Below, in pieces: positions 38,897 to 49,326 of a stretch of 64,000 nt of DNA (position 1 is the first letter of the stretch; each line of letters starts with the position of its first letter). The stretch lies in NCBI GenBank assembly GCA_016858145.1, contig JAEHOE010000004.1:2334234-2398233 (forward strand), given 5' to 3'. The position numbers and the translations under genes are program-made. This DNA comes from Edaphochlamys debaryana (Eukaryota; Chlorophyta; Chlorophyceae; Chlamydomonadales). The notes under the pieces are model-generated. The model was not told the origin of the DNA, made no database searches, and worked only from the letters and a program-made list of their open reading frames with translations.

Positions 38897-41800
38897 TCAG
38901 TCCTCGTCCTCCTCCGTTCCCGTGCGCCACTCACTCGAATCCCTGCTAACTGATTCCGTCTCCTCCGCCTCCAAGCCGCTCATACTGCTCTCGTCCTCTC
39001 CATCCTCCTCCGATATGAAGTCACTGTCGCTGCTGTCCTCATCGCCACTGGCACTTGGGCCGCTGCTGGAGGGCTCGCTTGTCAGCGCCTCGTCGTCGAA
39101 CCACAAATCCAGAGCCTCCAACGCCGCCACAAGCGGCAGCGGCGCACTCGCCCAGGACGGCGGCGTCTTGTAGCCCATCGCGCTGAGGGTGAGCTGGGTG
39201 GCGAGGGGAAAGCCGTGGTGGTCCTGCTCCCCAAAGACGCTCCGGCCATTCACCACGCAACTCCCCAGCGTCTGCGCGATGCGCGGGGATTCTGCAAGTG
39301 CCAGCGCCGCGCCGACCACCGCCGGGGTCCACCGGGGCTCGTCAACGCCCCGCGCTCCGCCAATTATTCGGCAGGGCAGCAGCTTAGAGCACGCCAGCGC
39401 CGACGACGAGATCAGCGCCCGGTGCGCCTCCGAACCCGCGACTGATTGCGCGTGGCTCAACACGCTGTCGCCACCCTCGCCTGCGCAAGGGCCGGCGTCC
39501 AGGCGCGGGTACAGCGTGAAGAGGTCGAACGAGTCGCGCGGCCCCCGGCCCACGACAGCGTGTCGCGCGCCGAAGGAATAGGCGGCGTGGATTCCGTCAT
39601 CAGCGTCAATGGCATACAACGTCGCTGCTGCCTCACGGTCGGTGGCACATGCCGGGCACAGGCACGACACTACCGTCACTGGCCGCGATGTTCTCTGACT
39701 CTGTCTGTACGTTGGGAGCCCGCCCACTACCGAAAACGCTAGCCCCGGGAATTGCTCGTGCGCTGCCACCAGCCCGCCCTCTATCAGGTGCGAGGCTGCG
39801 GACAGCATGCCCACCTCCGACCTGGCTTGCTCCGCGATGGCTCCATGCACGGCAACGCTACCCGGGCTGTCGTCAGCTAGCCATCGCGCCCCGCGCGAAA
39901 GGCGGATGAGGTGCTCCAGCTGCGCTGCCGTCATGACGGGAACGGACCTGGGCTCCCGCTCCCAGATGCTCCCCCGCTCGGCGCTCACCGTCATGACCTT
40001 GCCATCAGGTGGGACCGAGAACGTTGCGCCCTCGCCGGAGCTGTTCATCGCGGCGCACGACGAGCCCGCTGTGGCGCTGTTCGCCACGACGGCAGCCACC
40101 CGCTGCAGGGCCAGCGCGGCCGCGAGCGTCGGCAGCTGGAGAGGCGCCGGTCCGTCCAGCGCGGCGGACCACGGCATGCTGCTCCCTCGCTTGTACGTCG
40201 AGGCCAACGTCGCCGCGCGCGGCGCGCTCGCGCTGGAGGTCAGACCACCCTCCTGGCTCTCGCCCTGCGTTTCATTGATTGCGAAGGCGTTCATCAGCAG
40301 CGAGAAAACAGCGCTGCTGTTAGGGGCCGAACCATAAGTAGAATCGCCGCCGTGTGATCCAGACCAGACGTATGGCTCCCGCCATGCGCACCTCGTCGTG
40401 GGCTGCGTCGGTTCTCGCCCCGCCCTTGGCGCGTGATGGCCTGCCTCCACCTGCCCGGGGAGTTGCGCCGCCCCCCTGCTTCCCAGCGTTCCCCCGCTCT
40501 CCGCCGTGGACCACGCCGCGACCCGCGCCCTTTCCACCAGCTGACGGGCCGCCGTCCTGAGGGAAGGGATCCAATGTCGAAGAGGAGGCTTGTTAGCCAA
40601 ACGCTCAAGTACGCTCGACGAACAATGGCGCTGACTCTCCAACGACCATCGGTCGGCGAACCTACCTTCCCTGCGCTGTAGTCGCTGTCGTCGTCGTCCC
40701 CGCCGCCCTCCCCGCGGCGCCGCTTGTTAGATGCCGGCCTGCAGGGCTGCACAAGGCCATGCAGGGGCGAGCGACGGTTGGACAGAGCACGGCCGCGACC
40801 ATAGTTTACGGGAAGCGTGCAAACGGCCAACTTCTCCGCGTTACTCCTCGCACCTTGGATGACGGCTTCCTCGTCCGCTCGCCGCTGCCGCCATCCTCGC
40901 CCGCACCGGACCCGATGTTCCGGCCTGCGCCAGCGGCCGGGCCCTCGGCTCCGCCCGCGGCGTAGGTGCGCCCCCCAGCCGCCCGGCCCCCCTCGAGCGC
41001 GTCTCCGAGGTTGGAAGGCGGCCGGCCGACCTGCGGCCGGACTCGCCGCCATTTCGTCGCGAACGCCTTGATGTTGTACACCGGCCCACCGTCTTGGACC
41101 AACCAGCAGGACCGCATCACGTCAAAAACCCACTTGCGCACCGGCCGGATCTTGAAGAGGCCGTCACCCAGGTCCCAGAATTCCGCGAGTCCGAGGAAGC
41201 TCACATCGCTGCTCGGCCAGAACTCGAACCAGACCTTGCGGACCGAGGACCAGGCGGCGCTGACGATGGCCACCGGCGTCTGGTAGACCGTCGCGTCGTC
41301 GGTGACCTTGACCAGTATCTGCGAACGTTCAACGGGGTGCGATAACCGCAGGGGCGTGAGAAGCGAGGACGGCGAGTAAGGACAACGAGTCACGCTGCCT
41401 TCCTGAGAGATGTCGCGGGCTCACGCTTGAGTACCCAGCCTTTTCCCCACGGCCCATTGTGTCAGGAAACACCCCTAGGCAAGGCCCAACTTTGCCAACA
41501 CCCACCGGCACCGCCAGCGCCATCTCGGCCACCCCCGGGGCGGAGGGTGTCGGCATGCTGCAGGCGCTCTCTCCGCTTGCGGGCGCTTCCGATGTCGCAG
41601 ACGGAGCGGGGACGCACCTCCAACTCTCCTCGCCGCCCGCGGTCTCTGGTTTGTTCGAGACCGGCATCAGCAGGTCCTGCAGGGGCGTCTCCCGCACCAT
41701 GTGCACGCGTTCCAGGCTGCTGACGTTCTTGAACTCGTCCGCCAGACAGATGATGCCCAAAAAGTCGCACACGAGGGTCCCGTCTCCACCGTCGAACACG

Positions 41801-42308
41801 GCACCGGGGTCGGTGAGGTCGGCAACCCTCAACGGCACCGATGTCACGTCGTTGGGGTTGAGCGGCTGGGGCGCCACGTAGACGAGTGGCGTCACCATCA
41901 TCGTGCCCGCGGCTTTATAGAAGTCCACGACCTGCAAAGAGGGCAGAATCTGTCGCAATTGTAGGCGTGGGACCTGTCACACTCTGCTCCGCACTCTCAC
42001 CGTTCCCAGTAGGAGTTCATTGATCTCGTCCTGGAGCTCGTATGTCCGGGCCCTTGGTGCAGCCTGGTTCGCTGTTGTGCGGTCATGCACGAGGCCTGCC
42101 AAGGGCGAGGCACGAAATTGCAGTGGATGGTTGCCGGGCGATCGGCAGCATCGTCAGACTCACGAGTGAAGTACCCCTGGGCCGCTGCGCTCCCGAGAGC
42201 AGCCGCGATTGGCGAGTCTTCCCCCGCGTCCTGCCGATCCTTTGCTGCTTTTCTGATCAAGTGCTTGACGGAATCTGAGCTAATACTCAGCGGAGAGATG
42301 AGGCTCAT
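38897..42308 (-). CDS. Unrecognised large protein with acidic Ser-rich tail (spliced)
   Basis: ATG at 42308 (MSLISPLSISSDSVKHLIRK). Exon 1 ends near 42001 (SYWER, GTGAGA). Exon 2 starts near 41932 (VVDFYKAAGTMMVTPLVYVA, with SLERVHMVRETPLQDLLMPV). Exon 3 starts near 41319 (ILVKVTDDATVYQTPVAIVS; KVWFEFWPSSDVSFLGLAEF) and carries a Gly/Ala-rich part and a basic patch (NKRRRGEGGGDDDDSDYSAG). The last exon from about 40559 is one 550-codon frame with a Cys pair (VVSCLCPACATDREAAATLY), an ADDGIHAAYSF segment, and a tail of Glu/Asp/Ser (SDSDFISEEDGEDESS). The CPAC...D order recalls zinc-binding transposase regions but is too weak to assign. A nuclear role is possible given the basic patch and acidic tail. 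Confidence 0.5.
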
Positions 42309-42484
42309 GGCTAGCTTTGTTGTGCTCGTGCCACCGCTGCATTCAAACGTCCGCAGCGGCGCTCGGCTACAGACCACGGTGGTTTTTGTAGCAGAGCAAG
42401 CACAATTTCGAGTGGTGTCGTTGTGATTGTCAGGGCTTCAGGGCGACGGCCTGAAGGAACGGTCATGTCGTACGACTCCGGGCC

Positions 42485-43004
42485 TTTTAGTCGGCGCCGA
42501 CAAACTTTCCAGACAATCGCAGCATTCTAAGCAACCACTACACAAGACGCGGGCCTCTGGCTTGACATTACCCACTAGCACCAAGCCGCTTCCCGACATG
42601 GCGAATTGGCTGCGGCGTGTATGCCAGGAGACCCTTCCCCGTAAGTCTCATTTGCGTCCCGTGCCATTCTCAAGTTGAGTGGTTTCGTCACTAGGGAGTT
42701 TCTTCCTCGCAGACGTGTTCCCTGCAGGGGGGTTTGCGCCCGCCTTTTAGTCCGCGCCGACAAACTTTCCAGACAATCGCAGCATTCTAAGCAACCACTA
42801 CACAAGACGCGGGCCTCTGGCTTGACATTACCCACTAGCACCAAGCCGCTTCCCGACATGGCGAATTGGCTGCGGCGTGTATGCCAGGAGACCCTTCCCC
42901 GTAAGTCTCATTTGCGTCCCGTGCCATTCTCAAGTTGAGTGGTTTCGTCACTAGGGAGTTTCTTCCTCGCAGACGTGTTCCCTGCAGGGGGGTTTGCGCC
43001 CGCC
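42485..43004 (+). repeat. 260-bp tandem duplication spanning an exon-intron-exon boundary
   Basis: TTTTAGTCGGCGCCGACAAA at 42485 recurs at 42745 with one base change, and the whole 260-bp unit is otherwise the same. The unit starts a third time at 43005 (CGCCTTTT) but diverges at once. Each unit contains a splice donor (CCCCGTAAGTCTC) and acceptor (TTCCTCGCAG). Confidence 0.95.
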
Positions 43005-43577
43005 TTTTCGACAGCCGACACTCCTGAAAGCCGCGCTCGCGTCAACGACCTAGTGTTCTCCGAATTGCCGTTGGAAGGACCTCTATCCCCCAGTAAGTCA
43101 ACCTGTTATGGTCAGGGCCGAGGTGGAGGTGGGGAGACCACGTTGCGAGCCAACCATGCCATCGTGCTCTGCCATCAAGACTGCCATCAACAAGCGCGGT
43201 CCCCCTCTTCGTTGCCAGGCGGCTTTGAGATAAGTAACTACACTGCCGCGTTGGAGGGAGGCATCCTGCTGCCGGAAGGTTTGTGGGTTGCCATGAACGA
43301 CGACGACCGCCGCAGGCTGGAAGAGGTACAGGAGTACCTCGCCAACGTGGCAGGAGCGTCGCGGAACCGTGACGAAGGTGCGAGTGCCACCGGGGTGTAG
43401 AGGGAGCATAGCTATCGACGGCAACGCAGACCGAACACTTTCCCTCCATTCGCAGGGTCGATGAAGGACTGGCGCGAGCGATATGAGGATGAGACCGAAA
43501 TGATGTTCAGGAACAAGGCTGGTAGCCAGGAGGACCGTAGCTCGGCCTGTGTAGCCCGTGCTGAGGTGGTCCCTTGA
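42597..43577 (+). CDS. Short spliced protein of unknown function ending in a dispersed repeat
   Basis: The recurring exon contains PDMANWLRRVCQETLPR followed by GTAAGT. The next exon begins after TTCCTCGCAG with DVFPAGGFAPAF, and from the second copy continues STADTPESRARVNDLVFSEL with LPLEGPLSP, then a GTAAGT donor. A third exon from about 43219 (GGFEISNYTAALEGGILLPE, then MNDDDRRRLEEVQEYLANVA) ends near 43377, and a last exon (SMKDWRERYEDETEMMFR) runs into the repeat NKAGSQEDRSSA and stops at 43577. The start is unclear; only the ATG at 42597 or 42857 (MANWLRR) is in good context. No family is recognised. The duplicated 5' exons could give alternative transcripts or mark a broken copy. Confidence 0.45.
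43513..43551 (+). repeat. Copy 2 of the ~38-bp repeat
   Basis: Same sequence as 31216-31254 and in the same reading frame (NKAGSQEDRSSA), at the 3' end of an unrelated gene. Flanks differ. Confidence 0.9.
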
Positions 43578-43789
43578 CAATGGGGGTGGTGGTGGCACCC
43601 TTGCGCTGGAGAGTGGCAAGAATACCGGCACCGGAAGTGTGTTCCCGGCCAACGCCCGTCGACGGTCCCCAATGCAGGCGGGCTGAAGCCAGGTGGTCCC
43701 TTGGCCATATCCATGCACTGGGCCAGTCGTGATGAGCAACGTTACAGGAGCGGCAGTCGGTCCGGACACTCAAGGCCGTGAACTTGTTA

Positions 43790-44005
43790 GGGCCCTTCAA
43801 ACTCGCGGTCATTCCAAACCACTTGCTGGCGAACGTGCATGCCCCCTGAATGTGTGTAAATCGTCTGTGCCCCCCCCCCCTCTGTGGTCTGGGCACCCAA
43901 CGCCGTGGATGAGTTGGGGCCCTACAAAATCGCGGCCAATCCACCCGCCAAGCCCTGGGAATGTGATGAAATCGTCTGTGTTCCCTACCCACAACGCCGC
44001 GCATC
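43790..44005 (+). repeat. Two imperfect ~120-bp direct units
   Basis: GGGCCCTTCAAACTCGCGGTCATTCC ... AAATCGTCTGTG is followed by GGGGCCCTACAAAATCGCGGCCAATCC ... AAATCGTCTGTG. A poly-C run lies between them at about 43869. No gene is seen here. Confidence 0.65.
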
Positions 44006-44165
44006 TGTCGCTGTCTGGCAAAGAGGAAAAGCAATAATGAAATAATGAAGTAGCATCATAAGCCGACCAAACGGTTGGTGGACGTTGTGCTAGCGGGTGG
44101 CGGGGCCCCGTGTGGATGAATGTGCCGCCGATGTGTTCCCGAGATCCGGAGCAGGGCATCACGGG

Positions 44166-46019
44166 TGAAGGAGGTCCGACCGTTGCAGCTTGTCCAGAAG
44201 GTAGAGGAGGTCGTTGCCGCTGCAGGTGCCGAGGACGCGGAGAAGGGCCTGCAGGTGCATCGCGAGAGGCGGGGAGTGAGTAAGCGCGGGCGATAAGGAC
44301 AGTGTGAAATTAATACGAGGTGCGGTATTGGCCCACCTGTTCAATAATGTCGCTCCAAGGGAGAGGGCTCGCAAGGATGGTAGCTTTGGAGGGCCGTCTC
44401 GAGGCCAGGGCGTGGAGGTCGGCGAGGACCAGCTCTGCAGCGGCCGGCGTGGAGCATTGCAGGAGATACATGACGGCTGATGGACTGCCTTTGGAGGGGC
44501 GTCTGCAGAGCTCCTTACTGAACAGCCGCACGACATAGAGCAGTGCCGGAGCGGGCTGGGAGAGCCTCCCATCTCGTTCGTAGTGCAGGCTGGAAGTCTG
44601 AACCGGGTCAATGAATTTGTGTGCGGCTCCGTTCCCGACGACGACAATGGTGACCGCGCCGGCGACAGTCTGACTACCCTGGCGGGTGTTGATCAGCCGC
44701 TTGCGCACAGCCGCGCACAGCCGGCCTTAAGCCGCCTCTGCGACGCTCGGTGTGTGAACGTCCCACGTGGGGCTTCCCAGGCCGCTGATGTGGTGTACGC
44801 ACCGCTTCTCCAGGTAGTCCGTGCTCCACTCGAGGCTGCTGGGTACGCCGGTCGCCGCGAGGACGCCCAGAACGGCGTGTCGTCTGGGCCTGAAAACGAA
44901 GACCGACGTGGGCGGCGAGGATCGGCACACGGAACGCAGATTGCCGAGGGCGGGTAGGCTGTTGATGGCGTCTGCCATGTACGTGGTGACCTGGTCGATG
45001 CTGAAGGTGGGTGGCGGGTGGTTGGGGTGGCCGTCGCCATTTTCGCAGACCAGGTTGGCCAGCGCGGCCCATAAGGAATCGTCATCGCGGTCAAGGTCGG
45101 CCCATGGGACATGAATGCGTGAAAGCAGGGTGGCCAATTGTTGACCCCCGGCGTCGTTCTGACCAGCAGCGGTCCAGTGCAGGGCAACTTCGTCGTTGAC
45201 GACCAGGGTGGTGAGGGAAGGGGCCATCACCTTGGCTTCCTCGCAGAGGAGCGCTGCGAGGGATTTCATCGGTGCGTCCAAGTTGTCCGGCGGGTTGTTG
45301 TGGTACCAAGTCTCCTCGCTGTGCACCTCCAGGTGTTTGAGGCAGGGCATGCTCCGCAGAGAGCCGAGGGAGATTGTGCAGTGGCGATCGCTGCAGTGTC
45401 CGCGGATGTGGAGGCGAGTCAGTGCGGGGAAGGTGAGTCCGTCGAGGGCCCGAAGGCTCCCCATGTTGGGCAGCGTCAAGCTGCACAGCCGTCCCGAGCA
45501 CGATGCAAGGGCCGCGGAGAGGTCGCCGCCTCGGGTGTTGCCGCGCCAGTCGCCAGCGTCCGTGAGGAAGCGGAAGTCGCTGACGTTCGGGAACGTCTCT
45601 TCGAGCACTCCCAGGTTCTGCGCGTTGGGAAGACTGTAGCGTTCCCGCGCAACAGTGAGCGTCTGTACTCTTGCTGGCAGAAGCGTGCTCTCCCGGATGT
45701 ATTGGAGCAAGCGGTTTAGCAACGGGTTCTCGTCGTCCACAGTTTCCACGGTCAGCGCCCGCACTCGGGGCACCCTCGACAGCAGGCGCCCCACGAGCTC
45801 GGGCATCGTGATGTTGCGAGAACTGTAGGCTTTCAGGTGCGCGACCTTGATAGTGAGGCTTTCGGTGTTGAGGTTGACAGCATCGCGCATGCTACGACTG
45901 GCGCCGCGCAGCCCAGCCCAACCCTCGCAGGGTTTGGTGTTGCTTAGCATGACCTCAAGTACGTCCGGGAGTCCGGTGAGTTGGTGGTGCTCTGTGCGCA
46001 CGTCGCTGATGGCCGACAT
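44166..46019 (-). CDS. F-box-like/LRR-like family member 3, in-frame TAA
   Basis: ATG at 46019 (MSAISDVRTEHHQLTGLPDV). It shares LRGASRSMRDAVNLNTESLT with members 2 and 4, then LRR-like repeats: RVRALTVETVDDENPLLNRL, LLQYIRESTLLPARVQTLTV, LCSLTLPNMGSLRALDGLTF, MPCLKHLEVHSEETWYHNN. At 44727-44729 a TAA interrupts the frame exactly where member 2 has Tyr (AEAAYER versus AEAA-stop), and the same frame runs on with VRKRLINTRQGSQTVAGAVT. It reaches the C-terminal module (SAVMYLLQCSTPAAAELVLA; PWSDIIEQV), splices near 44335 (GTGGGC donor) and ends CSGNDLLYLLDKLQRSDLLHP at 44166. The stop is a single-base change from a Tyr codon. The gene is probably a recent pseudogene or the stop is an error. Confidence 0.65.
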
Positions 46020-46687
46020 TTGTGACGCGGCAGGTTCCAATGCGGGATGGGTCTATCGGCGGAGATAGTAGCAGGAACGGTTGCACACAAGTATGTGAAA
46101 GCGTCGTGGTTGCGTCGCGGGTTCGTATTGAGCTGCGATGCGCCGTGACCCACCTTCACTACAGCTCTCAACCCTAAAAGTCGTTTCAAGTACAAACTGA
46201 CAACGGCGAGATACGGAATATTGAACCCTGGCGTTGCGTAGGAGGCATGAGGGAGCTGGAAGGTGCTGAGTGTGACCCCACCCCCCAAGCGACCAACTGA
46301 GGGGAAGACACAACCGTCGCAGGTGATGGCCCGCGTACAACGATAACTGGCAGAGATCTCCAACTGGTGCCAAGGCGTGGTGGAGTTCGGCAAAGGGCCG
46401 AACTGGTCGGGCCGAGTGGTCCCCCCGAGTGGTCTCACTCATAGAGCGGGGTAGCTCTGGCGAACAAGTAATGTTACAGAACACAGTCCGGTTGTCCCGC
46501 ACAGGCCGGGCCTTGGTGATTTCCATAATTTCACCGGTGGGTGTATCGCAATATTTTGCAGTCTTTACACAATTATGTGGTCAAACCACAGGCGGAAGTC
46601 ACCTGGGCGCTGTACAGATAGTGGTGCAGAATGCACTGGTCGGCCCGCTGTGTGCCCTGCTATGAAACACTCTACTATGTGCTCAGA
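46020..46687. other. Intergenic between family members 3 and 4
   Basis: AT-richer than its surroundings, with no domain in any frame. It should contain the promoter of member 3 and the 3' end of member 4. Confidence 0.5.
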
Positions 46688-48507
46688 TCACCACGACCTG
46701 TCGTGCATTTGCTGCAGTCTTTGCAGTCGCTCAATAATGAAAAGAATGTCATGAATGCTGCAGGCGGGGGCCACCGCTTGCACCGCCTGCGGCGTAACAG
46801 GAACGAGAGCTTTGTGAAATCGCTGGACGTCACGTGTTTGTGCTTGCTTGCTCTCTGTTTCGCTCACCTCGGACAGGATGTCGATCCAGGCCATGTCGCT
46901 GACTTGAAATCGCGTGTTCATTAGTGCGTTGGTGGCCGCGCCATGAAGGTTCCTCAGCAGTAGCGACGCTGTTTCCGACGTGACGCACTGCACCACGTAC
47001 ATGAATGCAGAAGCTGTGTCATCTGCGGCAGGGCAACAGAGTCGCTTTCTGAACAGCTGGGCCGTCCAGCGCACAGGTTGTGCGTGGGATGGCAGATGTC
47101 CTTGATCCCGTTGCCGCTCAGTCAGGCCAAGGGCCAGCTTGATAACGTTGTAGTAGGTCTTATCCCCGTGGATAATAATTGTTTTGAAGGCGGCGAGTGG
47201 TGCCCGACCTTCTCGGACCAGGGTAAGCCGTTGTCGGACAGACATGCAGGCACGGCCATGGCCGTCGTCAGTGTTGCACTGTGGCAGTCCGTGCTCTTGA
47301 AGTTCTCGATGCGTAGGTTCATTTGGGTGCTTTGAGGGCACCAAGTTCATGCGAAAACGTTGGGCATCCCGAAGGCGTTGAAGATGTTTGGAACGCGATG
47401 TCTGCTGGGATAGTCTACATGCAGGACGTCCACGGGGGAGGTGGTGCATAACCGTTGCAGCGCTCTGATCGCGGGCAGCACGACGTGCTGGTTGCCACGG
47501 AAGGTCCACACGCGGCCGATGTTTAATTTGGGGGACGGTCGTCGGGGATGTTGAAGGTGATGCTGCTCAACCGCGCGTTTCAACGCACCCCACAGGCGGT
47601 CGTCCTGATCGTCAAGGTTCACGCACTCCAGATGGATGAGGTCGAGACAGGGGCCGGTCCACTGGAGCCGCATGTCGGAGTTGACTGCCAGAACTTTGAG
47701 CAGAGGAGCTGAGGTCTTGGCCAGGTCGCAGAGCAGAGCGGCCACGTGACGTGGGTTGTAAGTGTCCATACGCCGGTCTCCAGGCCCCCACGATTCGATG
47801 CTGCGGACGTGCAGTTCTTGGAGATGCGGTATTGCTGCGAGGGAGGACACCGAGATGTGGGCGCTGTGACTGCCATTGCTCGACCACTCCGTTCCTACTC
47901 GGAGGCAAGTGATGCCAGGGAGGGTCAGACCCTCCAGGGAGACAAGGCTACCGAGTGAGTGTAGGGTGAGGTGTCGGAGCTGCTGGCTGTACGAGCTGAG
48001 GGCGGTGTGAAGAGCTTCACCCCCGGCGTGAGGCAGCTGCTCATACACAGTGGAAAGGATCGTGAAGTCCGTCGTCGCTAGAAAGGTTCCAGCGACAGCC
48101 GCCAGGTCTCTTGCGTACACCCATACGTATCCTCCGCCCACAATGACCCGGCGGACACGCGTGCCCAGCGTCATGTTGTCGTGGACGTAACGTAGCAAGC
48201 ACCGGGTGTCCCGCGAGTGGTCGGGGAGCGTGTCGACTCGCACGCTCTGCACTCCTGCCAGCGTCTGGAGAAATCTTTCAAAGCGTATACCAATGAGCAG
48301 AGTCCGCTGTGACCTTGGCCGCGTGTCCCGGCGGATCAGTTGCGGTCGTAGTGTGACTGTCTTCACGTTAGCGTCGACGCAGTCACGCGCCTCGCGGCTA
48401 GCAGCATGCACAGCGCTCCAGCATGCCATACTGTCTACATTGGAGACTACGTATTGTAAGATGTCTAGGAATTTTACGTCGCCGCCGTGGCTTGCTTTGA
48501 AGTCCAT
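46688..48507 (-). CDS. F-box-like/LRR-like family member 4, frameshift before the C-terminal module
   Basis: ATG at 48507 (MDFKASHGGDVKFLDILQYV). The paralogous motif is VHAASREARDCVDANVKTVT. LRR-like segments follow: LQTLAGVQSVRVDTLPDHSR, CLLRYVHDNMTLGTRVRRVI, LRHLTLHSLGSLVSLEGLTL, IPHLQELHVRSIESWGPGD. The frame ends with TGA at 47347 (GMPNVFA). An overlapping frame carries on from there (LVPSKHPNEPTHRELQEHG; AAFKTIIIHGDKTYYNVIKL) to the C-terminal module (SAFMYVVQCVTSETASLLLR; MAWIDILSE). After a probable 45-bp intron it ends CSIHDILFIIERLQRLQQMH at 46688. One base has been gained or lost near 47350. Spacing and order match members 2 and 3. Confidence 0.65.
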
Positions 48508-48679
48508 GGCGTTGGGGTCCGAGGTGATAGCCCACAGCAGCTAGTGCGTTATGCCTACGATCGCCCAAGAGTGTACTTGCGAGTATCGCAGCATCGTGCA
48601 CAGAGACAGAGAATGCCGAACCTGGCTCGCCTAATCCCGATGGCGTCAGCCGCTTCCATCAGTGTCTAAAAGTGTTGCG

Positions 48680-49326
48680 ATGGCACACACAGCCACCACC
48701 TCTGCCGTCCAACCAGTCGTGATCATGCTAGACCGCTGCGTTGAACAGCTTCGGGGCAAAGTGCTCGTCGCCATGCATTCAGACAACCAGGCGGAGGTAG
48801 AGACCCTGCTAACTCCTATCAATGACGCGATCATTAGCGACCGTCTCTGGAACGACGGAGGCGCGCTGTTTGGCGAGTGCTGCCGACGCGTCCTGCCGGG
48901 TTGAGCGGGCGTTATTGTTTGCATGTGGGAGGCGGAATTTGGCGGCGAGTTCTTCGGAAGGCAGACGTGGTCTGACGCTGTTCAGGCCACAATCACACGG
49001 AGCTCCGGGGATTTCGTCGTCCTATTGCTAAGCCACGTGCGACGGTACCCGGGGGAGAACGCCGACGCCGTGAAGCTCAAGCTTCAGGACGCTGGCAACA
49101 ACATGTGCGTCAAGGCGGGGAGTTGCTGTATGGCCGCTCTGTGGCACCTGGCGTCTGGAGCCTTGGGGGCCCCGTGCGGCCTCAGGCGCTGCGACCTCGA
49201 GTGCGGAAATTCGCGGAGCGGATGGACGGCTACGCACGTACGCGTCTTCCAGAGCTGGCACTGCAGCCAGTGTTGGGGCCGGACGAGGTAGTGCTGCAGA
49301 CAATTGCACGAGCTGCCATTCCCTAG
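48680..49326 (+). pseudogene. Degraded or spliced hypothetical gene
   Basis: From ATG 48680 (MAHTATTSAVQPVVIMLDRC, then VEQLRGKVLVAMHSDNQAEV) the frame ends at TGA 48904. A second frame from about 48923 (FGRQTWSDAVQATITRSSGD; VVLLLSHVRRYPGENADAVK) carries on, and a third (49105-49326) reads ERMDGYARTRLPELALQPVL to a stop. The pieces are close together and similar in composition, which suggests one gene with introns or indels. No domain is recognised. It is divergent from family member 4 (start 48507), with 170 bp between. Confidence 0.4.

Noticed and set aside
38897..40337. Plus-strand frames of up to 176 codons
   Set aside because: They are shadows of the 550-codon minus-strand exon with its acidic tail.
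38897..42308. KDZ-type transposase from a CPAC...D pattern in the large minus-strand gene
   Set aside because: Only one Cys pair and a nearby Asp match; the rest of the transposase core was not found.
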